Shown one piece after another: positions 16,325-25,008 of a stretch of DNA of 31,449 nt. Positions within the stretch are counted from its first letter, which is position 1, and each line of letters opens with the position of its first letter. The notes below the pieces were generated by a model. That model had not been told where the DNA came from and searched no databases. It saw nothing but the letters and a program-made list of their open reading frames with translations. Origin of the DNA: RGIG5270 sp045538635 (lineage in GTDB: Bacteria; Verrucomicrobiota; Lentisphaeria; Victivallales; Victivallaceae). Position numbers and translations under genes: made by a program. The stretch is from positions 1 through 31,449 of the forward strand of contig JAZSRU010000176.1 in the NCBI GenBank assembly GCA_045538635.1. Reading direction: 5' to 3'.

Positions 16325-17596
16325 ATGATGCTGCCGAGAGATATTTTTACACTTGCCATCCACAATTTGCTGATGCACAAATTCCGCTCATTTCTTACAT
16401 CACTGGGCGTGATTTTCGGTGTCGGCAGCGTTATCGCCATGCTTGCCATTTCAGAGGGAGCCAAACGCGCCGCACTCGCCCAGATCGAAGCCATGGGTAT
16501 TGACAAGATCATCGTTTTTTCACAGCGTCCGCCTCTTGACGGCAAAAGTGACGGCAATGATGATGCCAGCGTTATTGAACGATATGGTATCACTGAAGTT
16601 GATTTGCAGCATTTGCTGAAAATGGATAATGTTGACCGTATTACCGGACTTTTCAACACCCGCAAAAAAGTGCTGAAGGGGCTGGCAAGAACCGATATCA
16701 AACTCGTCGGCACAGATAAAAATTTCCTCGAAGATACACCCGCGACAATCGTTGACGGACGCTGGTTCCATGCCGCCGATTTCAAAAACAAACTGAATGT
16801 ATGCGTTATCGGCACAAGCGTCAAAAGACGGCTTTTCCAAATTGGCAGACAGGATATTGTCGGCTCAAATATCCGCATTGAAGGCGATGTATTCAAAATA
16901 ATCGGCATCATAGACAATCCGTACGGTTCTCAATACCCCGAAATCGGAACCCAGAGCAATATGATCATTATCCCCATGCCGACTGCCCGCGCGCATTACA
17001 ATGACTATGCGTTTTTCCGCGAGGGCAATACTCACAAAATCATCCGCGTCATGTACGACCTGCTGATCATCAAAGTAGTTGATCTCATGCATATCGACAA
17101 TACTGCCAAACGAATCGCAAACTTTTTTGACAAAACCCACGGTGCAACCCGCGACTGGGGGATAATAGTTCCATTTGAACTCTTGAAACAGCGCGAACAA
17201 ACCCAGAATATTTTTACTATCGTCATGGCTTCAATCGCCGGCATCTCCCTCGTCGTCGGCGGTATCGGAATCATGAACATCATGCTCGCAAGCGTATATG
17301 AACGGCGCAAAGAAATCGGTACACGCCGCGCACTCGGCGCACAAAAATCCGATATCATTCTCCAATTTCTGCTCGAAACTGTATTTCTGACCACCTGCGG
17401 TGGTTTTATGGGTATTGCCACCGGCGTCGGCATTGCAAAAATAATCACACATTACAGCGGTATGCCCACAATCTATTCTGTATGGAGCATTCTCGCCTCT
17501 CTCATTATTTCCTGCCTTGTCGGAATAATCTTCGGAACCTATCCCGCTTACAAAGCGGCCCAGCAGAATCCGATCAAAGTTCTCCGCGCAGAATAA
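16325..17596 (+). CDS. MacB-like ABC transporter permease
   Basis: The 423-residue protein has the four-helix MacB/LolC architecture. Helix 1 is at about 22-43, followed by a large periplasmic domain (about 45-290) and helices 2-4 at about 297-322, 350-375 and 385-406. The cytoplasmic coupling segment SVYERRKEIGTRRALGA and the C-terminal TYPAYKAAQQNPIKVLRAE are family signatures. MacB-type permeases work as mechanotransmitters that drive periplasmic substrates through an adaptor and an outer-membrane channel. GGAG lies upstream, nine bases after the ATPase stop. It is the last gene of the operon. No substrate can be inferred. Confidence 0.94.
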   Translation: MMLPRDIFTLAIHNLLMHKFRSFLTSLGVIFGVGSVIAMLAISEGAKRAALAQIEAMGIDKIIVFSQRPPLDGKSDGNDDASVIERYGITEVDLQHLLKMDNVDRITGLFNTRKKVLKGLARTDIKLVGTDKNFLEDTPATIVDGRWFHAADFKNKLNVCVIGTSVKRRLFQIGRQDIVGSNIRIEGDVFKIIGIIDNPYGSQYPEIGTQSNMIIIPMPTARAHYNDYAFFREGNTHKIIRVMYDLLIIKVVDLMHIDNTAKRIANFFDKTHGATRDWGIIVPFELLKQREQTQNIFTIVMASIAGISLVVGGIGIMNIMLASVYERRKEIGTRRALGAQKSDIILQFLLETVFLTTCGGFMGIATGVGIAKIITHYSGMPTIYSVWSILASLIISCLVGIIFGTYPAYKAAQQNPIKVLRAE

Positions 17597-17700
17597 ACAT
17601 ACTCTATGCCCCCGTTTTATTATCTTTGCAACAAAATTAACCTCGACAAGAAATAGTAAGATTTTACATTTTTTTAATAGAAAATTCCAATCTTTTTTTG

Positions 17701-17729
17701 TTGCTTTATACGCATTCTGACATTATAAT
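17701..17729 (+). promoter_or_regulatory. Predicted promoter of the DegT-family aminotransferase
   Basis: TTGCTT (17701-17706), a 17-bp spacer and a perfect TATAAT (17724-17729) within an AT-rich gap. The transcript would start near 17736, giving a leader of about 50 bases. Confidence 0.65.
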
Positions 17730-17785
17730 ATATTGTATAAATGTTTTCCCCATTGGAATTTTTAACAAACACAAGGAGGTTTCCT

Positions 17786-19054
17786 ATGGCAGAACAACTC
17801 GCAATCGATGGCGGCAAGAAAGTCTTTGAAGGTGCTTTCCCCGGTTGGCCGCAGTTCAACCCCGCTGTCTATGACAAAGTTACCGACATTCTCAAATCCG
17901 GCAAAGTCAACTACTGGACCGGCAAAGTCGGTATGGAATTTGAAAAGAAATGGGCTGAATGGCTCGGCGTTAAAAATGCTATCAGCGTTGCAAACGGTAC
18001 CTGCGCTCTGCACACCGCTCTCGCTTCTCTCGGCGTCGGCCCCGGCGACGAAGTCATCTGTACTTCATACAGCTTCATCGCTTCCAGCTTCTGCGCTCTC
18101 CAGGCTGGTGCTCTCCCCGTCTTCGTTGACTGCGGCACCGACCACCTGATCGATCCCACCAAAATCGAAGCTGCTATCACTGAACGCACCAAAGCCATCG
18201 TCGTCGTCCACCTCTACGGTATCGTCGCTGACATGGATCCCATTATGGAAATCGCAAAGAAATACAACCTCTACGTTGTTGAAGACTGCGCACAGTGCTT
18301 CGGCGGTGTTTACAAAGGCAAAAAAGCCGGTACCATCGGTACTGTCGGCTGCTTCAGCTTCTGCCAGAGCAAACACTTCACCACCGGTGGTGAAGGCGGT
18401 ATGGTCGTCACCAACGACGAAGATCTCGCATGGGTATGCCGTTCTTTCCGCGACCATGGTTATGACGTCAAAGCTAAACTCAACCTCCTCGAAATGGAAG
18501 GCAAACAGCTTTACATCCACCGTCGCGTCGGTTTCAACTTCCGCATGACTGAAATGCAGAGCCAGATCGGTCTTTGCGAACTCGAACGTTTCGATGACTG
18601 GAACCTCGAAAACCGTATCCGCAACGGTAAGATGCTTATCGCTCAGCTCAAAGATCATCCGCTGGTCAAATACGCTCCCGTCGATACTGAAGACCGTCAG
18701 AACTCTTTCTGGTGGGCTCCCTTCGTCCTCGACACTGACAAATTCAAAGAAGGCATTGACACCAAGAAATTCATCGCTGCAATCGCAGCCGAAGGCGTTC
18801 CTGTTTACAGCGTTCTCTGGCCCGAAATGTACAAAGAACAGGCTTATACCGACCGCAAAGGTTTCGGCGTAGCAGGTTATCCCTTCAACGATCCGCGTTC
18901 ACGCAACATCGATTACTCCAAGTTCAACTGCAAAATGGCAAACTGGTTGACCGATCGTACCATCAGCTTCTTCACTCACCCCGTTTACACCGAAGAACAC
19001 ACTCAGGCTATGATCGACGCATTCAAGAAAGTCGCCGCAGCTTACATGAAGTAA
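17786..19054 (+). CDS. DegT/DnrJ/EryC1/StrS-family aminotransferase
   Basis: This 422-residue PLP enzyme belongs to the family that transfers an amino group to keto-sugars or related cyclic ketones. Visible features are the substrate/PLP segment VANGTCALHTAL, D167 in VVEDCAQCFGG, and the PLP lysine K196 in SFCQSKHFTTGGEGG. The ATG at 17786 has a strong AAGGAGG. The longer frame from 17741 would include the ribosome binding site and is rejected. Codon choice is strongly biased (GCT, CTC, AAC, CGT/CGC), which implies high expression. A Gfo/Idh oxidoreductase follows, a common partner for making aminosugars or amino-cyclitols. The exact product is not predictable. Confidence 0.93.
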   Translation: MAEQLAIDGGKKVFEGAFPGWPQFNPAVYDKVTDILKSGKVNYWTGKVGMEFEKKWAEWLGVKNAISVANGTCALHTALASLGVGPGDEVICTSYSFIASSFCALQAGALPVFVDCGTDHLIDPTKIEAAITERTKAIVVVHLYGIVADMDPIMEIAKKYNLYVVEDCAQCFGGVYKGKKAGTIGTVGCFSFCQSKHFTTGGEGGMVVTNDEDLAWVCRSFRDHGYDVKAKLNLLEMEGKQLYIHRRVGFNFRMTEMQSQIGLCELERFDDWNLENRIRNGKMLIAQLKDHPLVKYAPVDTEDRQNSFWWAPFVLDTDKFKEGIDTKKFIAAIAAEGVPVYSVLWPEMYKEQAYTDRKGFGVAGYPFNDPRSRNIDYSKFNCKMANWLTDRTISFFTHPVYTEEHTQAMIDAFKKVAAAYMK

Positions 19055-19075
19055 TCTGAAGATTGCTTATTCCGA

Positions 19076-19108
19076 ATCCGTGCCGGTTTTACCGACACGG
19101 ATTTTTTT
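19076..19108 (+). terminator. Intrinsic terminator after the aminotransferase
   Basis: An 11-bp stem with one mismatch (ATCCGTGCCGG / CCGACACGGAT), a 5-base loop and a run of seven T's. It separates the aminotransferase from the oxidoreductase gene, so the two may be expressed at different levels. Confidence 0.88.
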
Positions 19109-19157
19109 GGAAGAAAAATTTTTCTTCCCGAAATTGTTATTATAAAGGAATTTTATT

Positions 19158-20225
19158 ATGGCTAAAGTAAAATATGCTTTGATCGGTTTCGGCGGCATCG
19201 CTGAAAACCGTGTTGCCAAAGAAGGCTATGCTTGCGACAAGAGCCGTTTCCAGCCGCTGGAATACGCTGAACTCGTCGGTGCATTCGACCTCAATCCCGC
19301 CCGCAAAGAAGCTGCAGAAGCTCTCGGTCTCAAATGGTATGACACCATCGATGCTTTACTGGCTGATGCGGATGTTGATGCAGTTTACATTGCAACAAAC
19401 AACCTTTCACATGCCACACTTGCCATTCAGGCAATGAATGCCAAAAAACATGTCATCGTTGAAAAACCCGTTGCAACTTCTGTCGCCGATGCTCAAGCTA
19501 TGGTCGATTGTGCCAAAGCAAACAATGTTTCATTGACCGTTGACCACATGATGGTTTACAACGCATGGACAATCAAAGCAAAAGATATCGTTTCCAAAGG
19601 CGAACTCGGCGCAGTCAATGACAGCTGCTTCCATATGGAATTTGCTTACGGCTTCTCCGAAGATGAAGCTAAAACCTGGCGTTGCAACAATATCGACGAA
19701 ATGGGCGGTCCCATCGGCGACGTTGCCAGCCATTGCTTCTATGTCGCTGAATACATTTTCAACGACAAAATCGTCGAAGTCGGTGCAGTTTACCTGCCCA
19801 AAATGATGAATATCAAAGCTGAAGACGGCGCATATATCAAGTTCAAAATGGCATCCGGCATGGTCGGTTCTGTCAAAGCAGCATTTTCTGAACTCCGCGG
19901 CGGCTTGAGCGGCACTCTCACCAACCTCGGTTACGAAATTTACGGTGCAGAATCAACTCTCCGCAGCTACGGTGCGATGTTCCAGCTCTCCGGTCATCCC
20001 GGCGAACCCATCAAAATCCGTCTGGAAAAAGATACTCTCGGCGAAGTCGAAACCATCAAAGTTACCGAATACGCCAATATCTACCAGAGCTTGATTGAAA
20101 ATCATGCAAAATCCGTTATCTCCGGCAAATACATGAATGCTGAAGACGGCGTACACAATCTTAAACTTTGTGCAGCCAGCCATGAATCCGCTCAAAACGG
20201 CGGCAAATTCATCGCTGTCAAATAA
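19158..20225 (+). CDS. Gfo/Idh/MocA-family oxidoreductase
   Basis: A 355-residue NAD(P)-dependent oxidoreductase. It has an N-terminal Rossmann fold with GFGGIA (10-15) and the catalytic EKP motif (102-104). The C-terminal domain has the GGPIGDVASHCFYVAEY segment supplying the usual Asp and His. Members oxidise or reduce sugars, sugar nucleotides or inositols. Codon use is biased like that of the preceding aminotransferase, and AAGGAA precedes the ATG. The pair likely acts in one pathway even though a terminator lies between them. The substrate is unknown. Confidence 0.93.
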   Translation: MAKVKYALIGFGGIAENRVAKEGYACDKSRFQPLEYAELVGAFDLNPARKEAAEALGLKWYDTIDALLADADVDAVYIATNNLSHATLAIQAMNAKKHVIVEKPVATSVADAQAMVDCAKANNVSLTVDHMMVYNAWTIKAKDIVSKGELGAVNDSCFHMEFAYGFSEDEAKTWRCNNIDEMGGPIGDVASHCFYVAEYIFNDKIVEVGAVYLPKMMNIKAEDGAYIKFKMASGMVGSVKAAFSELRGGLSGTLTNLGYEIYGAESTLRSYGAMFQLSGHPGEPIKIRLEKDTLGEVETIKVTEYANIYQSLIENHAKSVISGKYMNAEDGVHNLKLCAASHESAQNGGKFIAVK

Positions 20226-20245
20226 GTTTATATTTAATGAAATGG

Positions 20246-20288
20246 GGCTGTTGCAAAACCTCAAAAAAGGTGAACAACAGCCTTTTTT
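20246..20288 (+). terminator. Intrinsic terminator after the oxidoreductase
   Basis: Outer stem GGCTGTTG (20246-20253) with CAACAGCC (20275-20282), inner pairing ACCT/AGGT, and a T run after the stem. The left arm GGCTGTTGCAAAACC is nearly the same as that of the terminator at 9764-9804. Confidence 0.85.
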
Positions 20289-20479
20289 CAACGTTTGAGC
20301 AGAAAAGAAGAACTATAATAAGTCATGACTGGAGAAAATCATAACTTATTTTACAAGTTTGCAACATCCGCATTTTATTTTTTTCATTTTCAGGCAGACG
20401 GCTTTTCTGAAAGTTTTTATTATAAATATAAAAATTGGCTGATTTTACATAATTTATGATATATAGGAAATAGTGAAAA

Positions 20480-21430
20480 ATGAAAACATTATTAGTAGTT
20501 ATTGCTGTTATTATTGCTGCATATTTTTTGTACTTTAATAAGCCGGAAGAACAAGTGCCATCTTCTTCAGATACAAAAGCTGCCGAGGGCAGTAAAAAAT
20601 CAGCTCCCCCTAAAAAAACACATGAATTTCCGGCAAATACACTTTGCAGAAAATTGCTTGAATTACAGGATAAAAAATTCGACAAAAATGAACTTTCACA
20701 CCTGCATTATTCCTATCCATCCAATTTTAACATAGCAAAAGCGCGTACACTTATTGCCAATAATCAGGATATCTTGCAGGAAGTAAAAGATTTAGCCCGA
20801 TTTACCGCCCCGGGAATGAGTTATACCGGAGATCCCGAGCAGTTATTGCCCTGGCTCACACCTTTGCGGACAGCAGGAAAGTGGCTTCTTTCTTCTGCTG
20901 AAGTTAATGCCCATGACAATAAAAAAACTGCCGCCAAAAAAGATTTTGAGGATCTGGCAAAAATCCTGAATACATTTATTTCAGGAGAAAGTTGCTATTT
21001 GCATTTATTAGTTGCCTCTGCAGTAAATGAGCATTACAGAAAAGTCCTGCAAAGATGTAATTTGACCCAGCAAGATAAACAGGAACTTTTGGGCATGCTC
21101 CCTGATCGCAAAAAATATGCAGCAGCAGTACAGGCAACTCTGGAAACAGAGAAAAAAATCATCCGACAAATACATAAAAGCTTTAAGAATAAAGATGCAG
21201 TTGTGCTTAAAATGATAGATCAGAATGCTCAAAAAAATTATAAGCAATTTTCAGAAAAAAGGTTAGCCCAGACATTGGATAAATTTTGCGCACAACTCAA
21301 TCGGGAATTTGCAGCAGGAACTCTCTCGGCACAGACAAAATTCAATATCGGTTCTGCCAAAGAAAATGCTGCTATTGTAAAACTGATTTCCCCTAAAGGT
21401 ATTATAAAATTATCAAAACGATTGAAATAA
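20480..21430 (+). CDS. Unrecognised membrane-anchored helical protein
   Basis: I do not recognise this 316-residue protein. It begins with a short Lys, then a hydrophobic segment (about residues 3-19) that would act as an uncleaved anchor or signal. A low-complexity Ser/Lys/Pro linker follows (about 25-48). The rest is mostly charged alpha-helix, with many Lys, Gln and Leu, and is probably periplasmic. There is no catalytic motif, no lipobox and only a few cysteines. The gene stands alone, convergent with tRNA-Thr. TAGGA lies about 12 bases before the ATG. Codon use is more AT-rich than in the two preceding genes. Confidence 0.7.
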   Translation: MKTLLVVIAVIIAAYFLYFNKPEEQVPSSSDTKAAEGSKKSAPPKKTHEFPANTLCRKLLELQDKKFDKNELSHLHYSYPSNFNIAKARTLIANNQDILQEVKDLARFTAPGMSYTGDPEQLLPWLTPLRTAGKWLLSSAEVNAHDNKKTAAKKDFEDLAKILNTFISGESCYLHLLVASAVNEHYRKVLQRCNLTQQDKQELLGMLPDRKKYAAAVQATLETEKKIIRQIHKSFKNKDAVVLKMIDQNAQKNYKQFSEKRLAQTLDKFCAQLNREFAAGTLSAQTKFNIGSAKENAAIVKLISPKGIIKLSKRLK

Positions 21431-21480
21431 TACAGCACCGGCACAGAACAAAGCAAAATTTTTAAATCAAGGCAAAAAAA

Positions 21481-21555
21481 TGGAGCCGGATGTCAGACTT
21501 GAACTGACGACCTGATGATTACAAGTCAACTGCTCTACCACTGAGCTAATCCGGC
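21481..21555 (-). tRNA. tRNA-Thr (anticodon UGU)
   Basis: The minus strand folds as a 75-base tRNA with encoded CCA. The acceptor arms are GCCGGAT and ATCCGGC with discriminator T. The D-arm region is AGCTCAGTGGTAGAGC, the anticodon loop CTTGTAA gives TGT, and the T-loop is TTCAAGT. A T-run follows the CCA. The anticodon reads ACA (and with wobble other ACN) threonine codons. Confidence 0.95.
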
Positions 21556-21567
21556 TTAACTTCTATT

Positions 21568-21595
21568 AAAATAGCATAAAAATTAAAAAAATCAA
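21568..21595 (-). promoter_or_regulatory. Predicted tRNA-Thr promoter
   Basis: Minus-strand TTGATT (21590-21595), a 16-bp spacer and TATTTT (21568-21573), with an extended -10 TG just before it. Transcription would begin a few bases upstream of the mature tRNA 5' end. Confidence 0.5.
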
Positions 21596-21780
21596 GAATT
21601 TTTACATTTTTTTGTCAATTATTTCTCAATATCTTTTTACAAAAATACCGTTTTTTGCAAAAAAGTTACACAAGAGTTTTTTGAAAATGATGAGTGGGTT
21701 GTGTGGGAGACGGAAGAAAACAGTCATCTTTTATAACGCAGCCCAAAAATATTGATTTGATTATAAACAAAGACTGATTT

Positions 21781-22146
21781 TTATCTGGATTCGATACCGG
21801 AAGTGGAAACTTTCAACTCTTTGGCAAAGAATTTTTCAACCACAGTTGAGGCTCCTTTATAATTGCCGCTGTCGCGGGCATTGACAAATGCGGTTTTCCC
21901 ATTGGCAAAAATTGTTTTCATGCCCGGACTGCAATTTTCTCCGGCTGTCGCTGATACTTCAAAATCAACGAAAGTTCCATCTACCATGACGATTTGGCTT
22001 TTTTCATTCAATCCGTCCATGACCCGGCTGAAATTGGTTGCTTCTTCAACTTTTATAATTCTGCCGTTTTCGTCATAATGCGAAATTACAGAAGTACAGC
22101 CGCTCAAAACAAGTACAGCAAATACGCCCAAAATAATTTTTTTCAT
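21781..22146 (-). CDS. Small predicted lipoprotein
   Basis: The 121-residue protein begins with a short basic N-terminus, a hydrophobic stretch and a lipobox LSGC ending at C17, so it should be lipid-anchored after export. The rest (residues 18-121) is soluble and matches no family I can name. It is the last gene of a five-gene minus-strand cassette, and its ATG overlaps the previous gene by four bases. In that setting it could be a spanin-like or surface lipoprotein, but this is only inference from position. Confidence 0.75.
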   Translation of the reverse strand: MKKIILGVFAVLVLSGCTSVISHYDENGRIIKVEEATNFSRVMDGLNEKSQIVMVDGTFVDFEVSATAGENCSPGMKTIFANGKTAFVNARDSGNYKGASTVVEKFFAKELKVSTSGIESR

Positions 22147-22361
22147 TTTTTCTCCATTCTGTTTTCAAGTTTTTTAATTCTTTTTTCATGTTCGCTCATC
22201 ATCACTTTGCAGAATTTATCAGACACACAGGCTTTCAAATCCTTGCGCAATATCCGCAATTCATGAATGATCAAGCTCAAAAGAATTGACACTACGGCGG
22301 TAAATCCACCCGCCAACAGAGTAATTTCAGATTGCAAATGTTCAAGCATTTTCATCCTCAT
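22143..22361 (-). CDS. Small single-span membrane protein, possibly holin-like
   Basis: The 72-residue protein has one hydrophobic segment (about residues 13-33) followed by a charged, helical C-terminus (SEHEKRIKKLENRME) likely to form a coiled coil. Phage holins and small accessory membrane proteins can look like this, but so can many others. It overlaps both neighbours by four bases. No endolysin gene is adjacent, so a lysis role is not established. Confidence 0.6.
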   Translation of the reverse strand: MRMKMLEHLQSEITLLAGGFTAVVSILLSLIIHELRILRKDLKACVSDKFCKVMMSEHEKRIKKLENRMEKK

Positions 22362-22762
22362 TGTTTTATATTTTGCAGCGGTGCTTCATTATACGCCCGG
22401 CAACCGAATGTTTCCAACAGCCAGTAAAACTGACGGACGCGCCGCTTACCGATATATCTCCGCAAATCGTACCATTTGAATTTTGCTATAACTTCCAAAT
22501 TGCCATTCACAAAAAAATGCGCATTTGCTTTATGCAACCCGACTTGCGCCTGAAATTCCGCATCATGCAAAAATGCCGTTGTTTCAAGATATTTATAAAT
22601 CCAGCTTATAACTTTTCTCCAAGCATCAGGAAAAAACTCCGGACCGATACCATTACAGATTTTTCGCAGCTCATTATCAGTAAATTTTTCAAGAATTTCC
22701 ACACCCTCAAAATCGAGGGCATGGCATTTATTACGCAATTCTTTTACTTTCATCAATTTCAT
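22358..22762 (-). CDS. Hypothetical protein, phage-associated style
   Basis: The 134-residue soluble protein has a conspicuous GIGPEFFPDAWRKVISW segment (about residues 39-55) followed by FLHDAEFQ and a basic, aromatic C-terminal half. From memory this pattern occurs in proteins encoded near phage tail-fibre genes, but I cannot assign a named family or function. It is the third gene of the overlapping cassette, starting inside the end of the large RCC1-like gene. Confidence 0.6.
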   Translation of the reverse strand: MKLMKVKELRNKCHALDFEGVEILEKFTDNELRKICNGIGPEFFPDAWRKVISWIYKYLETTAFLHDAEFQAQVGLHKANAHFFVNGNLEVIAKFKWYDLRRYIGKRRVRQFYWLLETFGCRAYNEAPLQNIKQ

Positions 22763-25008
22763 TTCGGGACTTCTCTTTCGTTGAGGTATGTACCTTTGAT
22801 CTCTTTAATCAGCCAACGAGTTGCCCCGCCAGTATGTCGTATGATGCGATAATAGCTGTAAAAACTGTAGTTATCCGGGAATAAAACCTTTACGCCCTTG
22901 ATTGAATAGTCATACCCTGCATCTTCATACGGCAGTTGTACCCATTCAACTCCGTCATTGCTTGCTTCAATCACATTGCCGCTATTGCTTGAGAATATCG
23001 GTACAGCATCCCCATCGTCACCGGAAATTATCAACTGTTTCAATAGCACTTTACGCAATGGATTCTCCCATTGAATAAACGGCGTCTCGCTCCCGTATTG
23101 CTCCCACCAAACAGTAGAATCATTGCCGTCAAAAGCATAGTACGCCGGGTGTGTCACCCCTGCATTGGGATGAGCTGTTTCCGTATATTCCGAACTTGCA
23201 GTAATCTTCCAACCCAAAAGCTCATCGTTGCTGGTCATATTGGTCGGGGTTGAGTATTTCAGACTCTCATAAAGGTCGGGATAACTGACTTCCATAGTGC
23301 AGTCAACATCATAGAACCGCCCTGCAACCGGCATGAAATCGCCATAGGTGAGCTTCTTTTCTTCAACATTCATAAACCATTTGCCGCTCTTGCTGTTCCA
23401 TACGAGCTGATAGCCGTTCCAATACTGCTCAACAGGTTCAGGAATGACCGGAGCAATGGCAAGACCGCTGATTGGTGAATCTGTATTACCGTCAACCCAT
23501 TCAATGGAACTGTCCCACGGATATTTCATGTTTTCATACTCGCAACGACCGCGAGCCGGAAACCAACTCAACCAGTAATTATCATCTTCGCCCTCTGCAA
23601 ACGGCGCAAAAACCCACGCCAACCACTCGCCACTCCAGTAGCAAACAGTTCCGTGTTCATTCCTGAATCTCCAGTTTGACAAATATTCATCATCCTTGCG
23701 ATACGGAGCATAAGTGCCATTCGGATTTTTTGTGCGGTATTCTTCGGGGTAGAGGTTGCCCTCCCAATCTGCTAAATCCTTGAAAGCATCATCGGGCAGA
23801 CCGGAAACGGTGAATTTTCCTGTTTCGTAAGTACGATTGACATAAGTGCAGAGGTAAATCATAGCATGGATATTCTCTGCGTATTGACGGAACGGCACAC
23901 CTTGCAGCTGGAATTTTTCATGCAGTTTATCTTTGGCTTCTGCGACCATATCGACATAAGCACGCAAAGCGTCCATGTACCCCTCCGGAGAAAGTGCCGC
24001 CTCGCCCAGCCCGATGAAAACATTGGACTTCGCGCCTGTATCTTTCACCCCCAGCACATAAGAACTGTTTGTTCCGGCGAGACGCAGTTCACCGTCATCC
24101 GTAATCACAGCGGATGCTTCCATGTCCGTGGCGATAACTGCGCTTTGTGATTTCGGAAGCGAACTGATTAAAACCGGTTCGCTGCGGTCTTCAAAATCTC
24201 CGACACCAAGGTTTCCGTAGCTATTTTCGCCCCACCCCCAGAAATTTCCATCGGTGTCCAGAGCGATATTGCCACCCGCATCCACCCATTTTTTATCAGT
24301 TTCAAACTTTACGGGCGAACCGTCCTCGCCGCTCCATTCATACGGGTCGAACTGCCATAAATCGCCGTCTGAACTTATAATGCCGAATCGCGGTGCGAAT
24401 TTACGGAAAGAAACACGCTCAACGCTTTCGATTGGCCCGAGGGGATTAACGGCTGTACTGACAGGAATCCAGCTGGGGCCGAAAGAGTTTCGTCCGCCGT
24501 AAAGCTTGCCTGAGTCTTTGTCGATTGCCAGAAGAAAATCATCGCCGACATAAAAATCCTTCCATTGGGCGCCGTGAACATCTTCGTCTGAGTAAGTATC
24601 AAGCAGAAAGTTGTGCCCTATTACTGTTAAATAGCCATTACTGGCGAGAGCCCATACACCGCCACCGTAGTGTCTTTGTATCTTCAACCATCTGTTGCCG
24701 TCGCCCCATTGGGTAAAAGGCTCATATATTGTCGGGACTGCGAGGTCTTTGGGATTATCGTTTGCGTGGGTTTTCACAGCTTCGTGCCATACCCAAAGCC
24801 GCTGGTCTTCATCGAGAGCCGCGCCGCGAGTGGAAATATCAACGAATCTCACGCCTGTGGTAATCTGTCTGGGATTGGGATTGGGAGCAATCGAACCGGC
24901 AATGCCAATCTTTTCTAAACCCCATTCCCAAATATTGCCATGCTCATCGAGAGCGTAATGGTTATCATTCGACACACCGTCTGTTAAAATAATCTTCTGC
25001 CATTTCAT
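22759..25008 (-). CDS. Large RCC1-like beta-propeller protein with C-terminal discoidin-like domain
   Basis: The 749-residue protein starts with about seven RCC1-type repeats (residues 1-335), recognisable by phrases such as ALDEHGNIWEWG, ALDTDGNFWGWGENSYGNLG and AVITDDGELRLAG. A Trp/Tyr-rich middle part (about 340-600) follows. The C-terminal 150 residues (ITASSEY... AFDGNDSTVWWEQ... YYRIIRHTGG) resemble an F5/8 type C (discoidin) carbohydrate-binding domain. No signal peptide is visible, which fits a phage tail or virion-like protein better than a secreted adhesin. Its start overlaps the stop of the tail-fibre-like gene (ATGA), with CAGGAG upstream. A receptor- or glycan-binding role is inferred from the domains. 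Confidence 0.75.
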   Translation of the reverse strand: MKWQKIILTDGVSNDNHYALDEHGNIWEWGLEKIGIAGSIAPNPNPRQITTGVRFVDISTRGAALDEDQRLWVWHEAVKTHANDNPKDLAVPTIYEPFTQWGDGNRWLKIQRHYGGGVWALASNGYLTVIGHNFLLDTYSDEDVHGAQWKDFYVGDDFLLAIDKDSGKLYGGRNSFGPSWIPVSTAVNPLGPIESVERVSFRKFAPRFGIISSDGDLWQFDPYEWSGEDGSPVKFETDKKWVDAGGNIALDTDGNFWGWGENSYGNLGVGDFEDRSEPVLISSLPKSQSAVIATDMEASAVITDDGELRLAGTNSSYVLGVKDTGAKSNVFIGLGEAALSPEGYMDALRAYVDMVAEAKDKLHEKFQLQGVPFRQYAENIHAMIYLCTYVNRTYETGKFTVSGLPDDAFKDLADWEGNLYPEEYRTKNPNGTYAPYRKDDEYLSNWRFRNEHGTVCYWSGEWLAWVFAPFAEGEDDNYWLSWFPARGRCEYENMKYPWDSSIEWVDGNTDSPISGLAIAPVIPEPVEQYWNGYQLVWNSKSGKWFMNVEEKKLTYGDFMPVAGRFYDVDCTMEVSYPDLYESLKYSTPTNMTSNDELLGWKITASSEYTETAHPNAGVTHPAYYAFDGNDSTVWWEQYGSETPFIQWENPLRKVLLKQLIISGDDGDAVPIFSSNSGNVIEASNDGVEWVQLPYEDAGYDYSIKGVKVLFPDNYSFYSYYRIIRHTGGATRWLIKEIKGTYLNEREVPK

